A stretch of 41,284 bases of DNA. Origin: Marilutibacter aestuarii. Lineage in GTDB: Bacteria; Pseudomonadota; Gammaproteobacteria; Xanthomonadales; Xanthomonadaceae. The position numbers and the translations under genes are program-made. Shown here one piece after another: positions 36,618-41,284 of the stretch; within the stretch, counting starts at the first letter, position 1; each line of letters opens with the position of its first letter. The stretch covers positions 1-41,284 of the forward strand of contig NZ_VICE01000142.1 in assembly GCF_006546775.1 (NCBI RefSeq). Reading direction: 5' to 3'. Under the pieces are notes generated by a model that made no database searches, was not told where the DNA came from, and was given only the letters and a program-made list of their open reading frames with translations.

Positions 36618-38012
36618 TCAGGGTGGCAGCAGCTTGCCGGGGTTGAGCAGACCGTCCGGGTCGAACTGCGCCTTGATCGCCCGCATGATCGCAAGGGTGG
36701 GCGCATCGATCGCGAGCGGCATGAAGTCGCGCTTGGCCAGTCCGATCCCGTGTTCGCCCGAGAGCGTGCCGCCGAGCGCGATCGCCAGCGCGAAGACCTC
36801 GGTCATCGCCGCCGTCGCGCGCGTGCGCTGGGCATCGTCGGCCGGGTCGTACATCAGGTTCACGTGCAGGTTGCCGTTGCCGGCGTGGCCGAAGCAGACG
36901 ATGGGCAGGCGAAAACGTGCGGCCAGGGCCTGCACGCCCTCGACGAGTTCCGGGATGCGCGACACCGGCACCACCACGTCTTCGTTGATCTTGCCCGGCG
37001 CCAGCGTCCGAAGGGCGGGCGACAAGGCCTTGCGGGCCGCCCACAGGCGGGCGCGGGCCGCCTCGTCGCCGGCCGCATCGAGCGAGACCAGGCCGTCGCC
37101 GCGCGCGGCCTCCATCAGCGCATCGACGTCGTGGGCGAGCGTGGCGCCGTCGCCGTCGGCCTCGATCATCAACAGGGCGCCGGCGTCTTCCGGCAGGTCT
37201 GCGCCACCGACGTCGCGCGCCAGGCGCACGGCATGGTGATCCATGAACTCCAGCATCGACGGCGTCACCGGCTGCGCCATCAGCCGTGCCACCGCCCGCG
37301 CCGCGCTGGCGACGTCGCGATAGAGCGCGCGGATGGCGCGACGTTCGGCGGGTGCCGGCGCCAGCCGCAGGGTCGCTTCCACGATCAGTGCGAGCGTGCC
37401 CTCGCTGCCGACCAGCAGGCGTTGCAGGTCGTAGCCGGTGGCGCCCTTGGTGGTCGCGCTGCCGCAGCGGATCAGCGCGCCGGTTCCGGTGACGGCCGTG
37501 AGCGCGAGCACGTTGTCGCGGCTGGCGCCGTACTTCACCGCGCGGGGGCCGCCGGCGTTGCAGGCGAGGTTGCCGCCCACCGTGCTGTAGCCCGCGCTCG
37601 TGGGATCGGGGGGCCAGAACAGGCCGTGAGGCGCAAGCGCCGATTGCAGGTCGCCGTTGAGCACACCGGGTTCGACGATCGCGCAGCGGTCGCCCGGGCG
37701 GATGTCGATGATGCGGTCCATGCGCTCGAACGAGACCACGACGCCGCCGGCCACCGGGACCGTGGCGCCGGTCGTGTTGGTGCCGCGCCCGCGGGCGACG
37801 AGCGGCACGCCATGCCGGCGGCAGGCCTGGACCAGCGCCTGCACGCAGCCGGCGTCACGGGGCAGCGCGACCGCGTCGGGCAGGGCCTCGCGCCGTGAAT
37901 TGTCGAAGCCGTAGGTGAGGCGTTCGCCGGGATCGGTGCGCCAGCCCTCGCCGAGCAGGTCGGCCATCTCGCGGTCGAGCGCGGTGGGCAGCGAGCGCAC
38001 GGGGTCAGGCAT
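36618..38012 (-). CDS. FAD-binding oxidase, GlcD/D-2-hydroxyacid dehydrogenase family
   Basis: A 464-aa flavoprotein of the VAO/PCMH type. The FAD-binding part has [34 protein letters not shown] and [10 protein letters not shown]; the C-terminal cap has [13 protein letters not shown] and the end motif [12 protein letters not shown], then [15 protein letters not shown]. Family members oxidise D-lactate, glycolate or D-2-hydroxyglutarate. Neither a GlcE nor a GlcF partner is nearby, so a stand-alone D-2-hydroxyacid dehydrogenase is likely. I chose the ATG at 38012, which overlaps the yraN stop by 8 bp; residues further upstream belong to the yraN region. Confidence 0.88.
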   Translation of the reverse strand: MPDPVRSLPTALDREMADLLGEGWRTDPGERLTYGFDNSRREALPDAVALPRDAGCVQALVQACRRHGVPLVARGRGTNTTGATVPVAGGVVVSFERMDRIIDIRPGDRCAIVEPGVLNGDLQSALAPHGLFWPPDPTSAGYSTVGGNLACNAGGPRAVKYGASRDNVLALTAVTGTGALIRCGSATTKGATGYDLQRLLVGSEGTLALIVEATLRLAPAPAERRAIRALYRDVASAARAVARLMAQPVTPSMLEFMDHHAVRLARDVGGADLPEDAGALLMIEADGDGATLAHDVDALMEAARGDGLVSLDAAGDEAARARLWAARKALSPALRTLAPGKINEDVVVPVSRIPELVEGVQALAARFRLPIVCFGHAGNGNLHVNLMYDPADDAQRTRATAAMTEVFALAIALGGTLSGEHGIGLAKRDFMPLAIDAPTLAIMRAIKAQFDPDGLLNPGKLLPP

Positions 38013-38388
38013 CGTCCGCGCGGAAGGCATCGCGCAACCACGCCAGGCGCGGGGCGGCGGGATCGCCGCTGGCGTCGACCACGTCGAAGCGGCAGGCGCG
38101 CGAAGCGTGCCGCGGATGTTGCTGGAGGAAGGCCTGCGCCGCGCGCACCAGCTTGCGACGCTTGTGCACGTCGACCGAGGCCGCGCCGCCGCCGTAGCCC
38201 GCACTGCGTCGGTAACGCACCTCGATGAACACCAGCGTCTCGCCGTCGAGCATTACCAGGTCGATCTCGCCGACGCGGCTGCCCGCGTTGCTGGCGACCT
38301 CGCGCAGTCCGGAGCGGACGAGCTCCGCGCGGGCCGCGGCTTCCACCGCCGCGCCCCGCCCGCGGGCATCAGCGGCGGTCGCTGCCAT
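38005..38388 (-). CDS. yraN: YraN family protein (UPF0102)
   Basis: A 127-aa protein of the UPF0102 family, nuclease-like fold. Signature: [18 protein letters not shown], then [29 protein letters not shown], with the E-I-D and E-V-R residues of the restriction-endonuclease-like core. The family's usual EVK is EVR here. Its exact role is not established. It overlaps lpoA by 20 bp upstream and the oxidase by 8 bp downstream, so all are probably one operon, as in many gamma-proteobacteria (lpoA-yraN). Confidence 0.93.
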   Translation of the reverse strand: MAATAADARGRGAAVEAAARAELVRSGLREVASNAGSRVGEIDLVMLDGETLVFIEVRYRRSAGYGGGAASVDVHKRRKLVRAAQAFLQQHPRHASRACRFDVVDASGDPAAPRLAWLRDAFRADDA

Positions 38389-39772
38389 CCGTGAGCGGCA
38401 TCACCACGCCGCTGATGAAGGTGGCCCAGGTCGGCGTGCGCTTGATGTTGCCGAAGCCGTCCATGCGCAGGGTGCCCGTCGCGCCGGGGATGGATGCGTC
38501 GGTGCCGGTGACCAGGCGCTCCATGTAGGCCGACAGCTGCCAGGCATCGAAGCCGAACGCGAACAGGCGCGCCGCGCCACCGCGTGCGGTCGGCAGGGTT
38601 TCCGCGGTGAAGGCGGCGGTCGGCAGGCCGCGCGCGCCGCGCGCGGTCCAGGTCTCGGTCGGGAAGGCGATGCCGTCGAGGACGCGGTCGTCCTCGGGCT
38701 TTCCGGTGCCCGACAGCAGTTGCGAAGTCGCCACCCGCGGCTTGCCGGCGAGCCCGGCGAGGGCCAGCTTGGGCATCAGTTCGCGCACGCTGTTGCCGCG
38801 CATCGCCAGGAACACCGCGTCGATGCCGCCTTCGCGGCTCGCGAACGGGGTCAGGTCGGCGACACCTTCGCCGACCACGTCGGTGACGGTCGCGCCGCGC
38901 GAGGCGAGATGCTCGCGCAGTGCATCGACCGCGCGACGCTGGCTTTCCTCGCTGCCCGACACCACCATCACGCGCTTGGCGCCGCGTTCCAGCAGGTATT
39001 CGGCGGCGGCGGCGCCCTCGTCCTCGGGCGAGAGGGCGAACGCGGCATTGCCGGCGGGCGGCGGCTGGCTGCCGCTGTTGAGCGCCAGGATCGATACCGG
39101 CAGCGCGCCGCGGGTGAAGAGGGCATCGACCGCGTTGCGCTCCAGCGGGCCGACGACGAAATCGTTGCCCTCCGCGACGGCCCGGTCGTAGGCCGAGAGC
39201 GTGCCGGCGATGCTGCCGGTGGTGTCGTAGAAACTCACTTCCGGGCGACGCCGGTGCTCGCCGTAGTAGCCCGCCAGGAAGCCATCGCGCACCGGCGAAG
39301 CGGCGACGGCCATCTCACCCGAGAGGGGCAGCAGCATGGCCAGCTTGACCGGCGGCCGGTAGCCGTCGGGATCGGCGGCGGGGCGGCCGTTGGCGTCGAA
39401 CGTCCAGGCGGTATGGTCGAACGGGCGGGGCAGGGGCAGGCCGCGTTCCAGCAGGGCCTGGCCCATGTAGTTGTAGAGCGGCTCGCCGGCCGGAAGGGCG
39501 GCGGCCTCGCGCGCCAGTGCGGCGTCGTCGAGCTGCGACAGCAGGTCGCGGATCTGGCGCTCGTTGTCCAGGCGCGCCTGCCCCGTCAGCACCGTGCCGC
39601 TGCGCGCCAGCGCGCTGGCCTGTGCGACCACCGGGCTCATCACCACCTTCGCGGTATCCGTCGAGCGCGTGGACAGTCCACCGCAGCCGCCAAGGATGAG
39701 CATGGCCAGCGCGGGGCCGGCCAGCCAGCGCGTGGCGGGGCGGATCGAACGGGAATTGGACAGTGGGGGCAT
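38369..39772 (-). CDS. lpoA: Penicillin-binding protein activator LpoA, short form
   Basis: Outer-membrane lipoprotein that in E. coli activates PBP1A. 467 aa with lipobox LGGC at 27-30. The periplasmic-binding-protein-like domain covers about 135-460 ([23 protein letters not shown] at its start, then [14 protein letters not shown] and [12 protein letters not shown]). The E. coli protein is about 680 aa, and most of its N-terminal TPR-like domain is missing here; only a short helical region (about 45-110) remains. Divergent from rsmI. Confidence 0.9.
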   Translation of the reverse strand: MPPLSNSRSIRPATRWLAGPALAMLILGGCGGLSTRSTDTAKVVMSPVVAQASALARSGTVLTGQARLDNERQIRDLLSQLDDAALAREAAALPAGEPLYNYMGQALLERGLPLPRPFDHTAWTFDANGRPAADPDGYRPPVKLAMLLPLSGEMAVAASPVRDGFLAGYYGEHRRRPEVSFYDTTGSIAGTLSAYDRAVAEGNDFVVGPLERNAVDALFTRGALPVSILALNSGSQPPPAGNAAFALSPEDEGAAAAEYLLERGAKRVMVVSGSEESQRRAVDALREHLASRGATVTDVVGEGVADLTPFASREGGIDAVFLAMRGNSVRELMPKLALAGLAGKPRVATSQLLSGTGKPEDDRVLDGIAFPTETWTARGARGLPTAAFTAETLPTARGGAARLFAFGFDAWQLSAYMERLVTGTDASIPGATGTLRMDGFGNIKRTPTWATFISGVVMPLTDGSDRR

Positions 39773-39813
39773 GGGCGATGTCCGCCGCGGGGCGGCGTTG
39801 TTCAGGAACCGGG

Positions 39814-39823
39814 TACGATTCTA
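39814..39823. promoter_or_regulatory. Overlapping divergent -10 boxes for rsmI and lpoA
   Basis: TACGAT (plus, 39814-39819) faces rsmI and TAGAAT (minus, 39818-39823) faces lpoA. They lie within a near-palindrome GGTACGATTCTAACC at 39812-39826. The lpoA leader would be about 38 nt and the rsmI leader about 10 nt. Neither box has a good -35. Confidence 0.4.
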
Positions 39824-39835
39824 ACCGTCCCTTCG

Positions 39836-40675
39836 ATGGAATCACCCGTCATCGCCACATCGCCCGCCACCCTGCACGTCGTCGCCACGCCGATCGGCCA
39901 TCTGGGCGACCTCAGTCCGCGCGCGCTGGAGGTCCTGGGCTCGGTCGCCGCGATCTGCGCCGAGGACACCCGGCACACCCGGCAGTTGCTGGCGCACTTC
40001 GGCATCGAGCGCCCGCTGGTGGCCCTGCACGAGCACAACGAGGACGCACAGGCCGGCCAGCTCGTCGAACGCCTGCGCGCCGGGGAGGCGCTGGCGCTGG
40101 TGTCCGACGCCGGCACCCCGCTGGTGAGCGACCCGGGCTACCGTCTGGTCCGCGCAGCGCGCGCGGCCGGCATCCGGGTGTCGCCGGTGCCGGGGGCCTG
40201 CGCCGCGATCGCCGCGCTGAGCGTCGCGGGGCTGGCATCCGACCGTTTCGCCTTCGAGGGTTTCCTGCCGGCGAAAGCGGGCGCGCGTCGGAAGCGACTG
40301 GCGCGCCTGGCATCCGAGACGCGCACCCTGGTCTTCTACGAATCGTCCCATCGCATCGAGGCTTCGCTCGCCGACTTGGCCGAGGCCTTCGGGCCCGCGC
40401 GGCCCGCGGTGTTGGCGCGCGAGCTGACCAAGCTGTTCGAGACCGTGCTTGACGGCAGTCTCGAGAGGCTGTTGGCGACCGTTTCGACCGACCCCAACCA
40501 GCGCAAGGGCGAGTTCGTCGTCATCGTGGAAGGCGCGGGCGACGACGCCGATGCGCGGGTCGCGGAAGGGCGTCGGCTGTATTCGCGGCTGGTCGCGCAC
40601 CTGCCGCCGTCGACCGCGGCCAAGCTCGCCGCCGAACTGAGCGGCGCGCCGCGCAAGGCGCTGTACGGCGGCTGA
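39836..40675 (+). CDS. rsmI: 16S rRNA (cytidine-1402-2'-O)-methyltransferase
   Basis: SAM-dependent methyltransferase that 2'-O-methylates C1402 of 16S rRNA in the decoding centre. 279 aa, tetrapyrrole-methylase fold: VVATPIGHLGDLSPRAL, AEDTRHTRQLL, SDAGTPLVSDPG at 90-101, FEGFLPAK, YESSHRI and ARELTKLFE. The family's GNLGD is GHLGD here. rsmI next to lpoA-yraN is a standard arrangement, and rnpB follows 76 bp downstream. Confidence 0.96.
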   Translation: MESPVIATSPATLHVVATPIGHLGDLSPRALEVLGSVAAICAEDTRHTRQLLAHFGIERPLVALHEHNEDAQAGQLVERLRAGEALALVSDAGTPLVSDPGYRLVRAARAAGIRVSPVPGACAAIAALSVAGLASDRFAFEGFLPAKAGARRKRLARLASETRTLVFYESSHRIEASLADLAEAFGPARPAVLARELTKLFETVLDGSLERLLATVSTDPNQRKGEFVVIVEGAGDDADARVAEGRRLYSRLVAHLPPSTAAKLAAELSGAPRKALYGG

Positions 40676-40739
40676 GCCCGCGCGGCCGATCGCGGGCGGC
40701 CTGACGCTTCGCCGACGGCCATGCGGCGCGGCGAAGCGC

Positions 40740-40745
40740 TACAAT
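40740..40745 (+). promoter_or_regulatory. -10 box of rnpB
   Basis: TACAAT ends 6 nt before the expected first base of RNase P RNA (40752), the right place for a start site. It is identical to the purL -10 candidate. The -35 region (around 40717-40722) is not a good match to consensus. Confidence 0.6.
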
Positions 40746-40751
40746 GCGCGC

Positions 40752-41102
40752 GGCGGAGTCGGCCAGGCAGTCGCGTCATGCAATGCATGCCGAGGAAAGT
40801 CCGGGCTCCACAGGGCACGGTGCCAGGTAACGCCTGGGCGGCGCGAGCCGACGGAAAGTGCAACAGAGAGTAGACCGCCGATGGCCCGCGAGGGCACAGG
40901 CAAGGGTGAAACGGTGCGGTAAGAGCGCACCGCGAGTCTGGCAACAGACCGGCACGGCAAACCCCACCGGGAGCAAGACCAAATAGGGAGACGATGCCGC
41001 GGCCCGCGGTGTCTCCGGGTAGGTTGCTCGAGCGTATCGGCGACGATGCGCCTAGAGGAATGACTGTCCACGACAGAACCCGGCTTATCGGCCGGCTCCG
41101 CC
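40752..41102 (+). ncRNA. rnpB: RNase P RNA, bacterial type A
   Basis: Catalytic RNA that matures the 5' ends of tRNAs. About 351 nt. The 5' end GGCGGAGtCGGCC pairs with the 3' end GGCCGGCTCCGCC to form P1, which sets both boundaries. Conserved core pieces are GAGGAAAGTCCGGGCTCC (40791-40808), ACAGAGAGTAGACCGCCGA, GGGTGAAACGGTGCGGTAAGAG, CAAACCCCACCGGGAGCAAG, AGAGGAATGACTGTCC and ACAGAACCCGGCTTATCGG. The long helices between them fit type A. Confidence 0.96.
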
Positions 41103-41131
41103 GCCTTTCTGGCTCAGTGAGCCAGAAAGGC
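41103..41131 (+). terminator. Long palindrome after rnpB
   Basis: GCCTTTCTGGCTCA (41103-41116) and TGAGCCAGAAAGGC (41118-41131) form a 14-bp perfect stem directly after the RNase P RNA. It could act as its terminator or 3' processing barrier, but no T-run follows. It may equally be a dispersed palindromic repeat. Confidence 0.45.
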
Positions 41132-41159
41132 CCCAAAGTTTGTCGCGACAAACTTTGGG
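41132..41159. repeat. Perfect 28-bp palindrome
   Basis: CCCAAAGTTTGTCG followed at once by its exact reverse complement, with no spacer. It abuts the previous palindrome, so two long hairpins stand side by side. It is AT-richer than its surroundings. It could be a second terminator hairpin, a protein-binding site or a mobile repeat. Confidence 0.7.
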
Positions 41160-41205
41160 CCCCAGGCTGTCCTCTCCATACCCCCGCTCGCCCGTCGGGC
41201 TCGCC

Positions 41206-41224
41206 GCCCCCTGACTCAGGGGGC
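41206..41224. repeat. 9-bp inverted repeat
   Basis: GCCCCCTGA and TCAGGGGGC around a single C. It is the third palindrome downstream of rnpB, about 47 bp after the second. No T-tract follows. Confidence 0.5.
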
Positions 41225-41234
41225 TGGAGGCTGT

Positions 41235-41284
41235 GATTTGGGATTGGGGATTGGGGATTGGGGATTGGGGATTGGGGATTGGGG
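41235..41284. repeat. Heptamer tandem repeat, about seven copies of GATTGGG
   Basis: GATTTGG then repeated GATTGGG units run to the end of the window and probably beyond it. The unit shares the GATT core and the 7-nt period with the arms of the elements in purL and between glyA and nrdR, so I place it in the same family. An inverted partner arm may lie outside the window. Confidence 0.85.

Overview
The window is high-GC DNA whose protein sequences and gene order look like the Xanthomonadaceae/Lysobacteraceae (Lysobacter, Luteimonas, Stenotrophomonas or Xanthomonas relatives). Reasons: an Xps-type type II secretion cluster in the order E-F-G-H-I-J-K-L-M-N-D, a full-length single-chain PurL, a RibB protein with a degenerate RibA-like domain, a -10 style close to TACAAT, and the abundant intergenic repeats of this group. 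The species cannot be fixed by reading alone.

Layout. 1-4117: purL, carrying an in-frame copy of a dispersed repeat. 4118-5075: a lower-GC islet with two exported minus-strand proteins, a lipoprotein and a 73-aa cysteine protein. 5432-16594: eleven type II secretion genes, mostly joined by ATGA-type overlaps. 16631-18381: two glycosyltransferase-like genes that close the same run. 18393-19270: a tandem array of 160-bp units built from two palindromic repeats. 19329-22626 (minus): pyrF, a variant methionine aminopeptidase and ettA. 22820-29954 (plus): glyA, nrdR, ribD, a methyltransferase, an FMN riboswitch with a possible leader ORF, then ribE-ribBA-ribH-nusB, followed by thiL. 31225-32796: a secreted alpha/beta hydrolase. 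32909-36014: three overlapping genes encoding an N-formylglutamate amidohydrolase-like enzyme, a QEGLA/DUF1704 (MATCAP-like) metallopeptidase and a glutathione-synthetase-like ATP-grasp ligase. 36024-39772 (minus): a uracil-DNA glycosylase-family protein, a FAD-linked oxidase, yraN and lpoA. 39836-41284: rsmI, RNase P RNA, then palindromes and a heptamer tandem repeat that runs off the window.

How the parts work together. The gsp genes supply the cytoplasmic ATPase, inner-membrane platform, pseudopilins and outer-membrane secretin of one secreton; the prepilin peptidase is not in the window. The rib genes cover most riboflavin steps and are placed to be controlled by FMN, but no intact GTP cyclohydrolase II is visible. 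The least explained unit is the three-gene amidohydrolase / MATCAP-like peptidase / ATP-grasp operon. It pairs a probable C-terminal trimming enzyme with a probable amide-forming ligase and is my best candidate for an undescribed system. The other notable thread is a family of heptad repeats with a GATT core. It appears inside purL, between glyA and nrdR, and at the right edge of the window.
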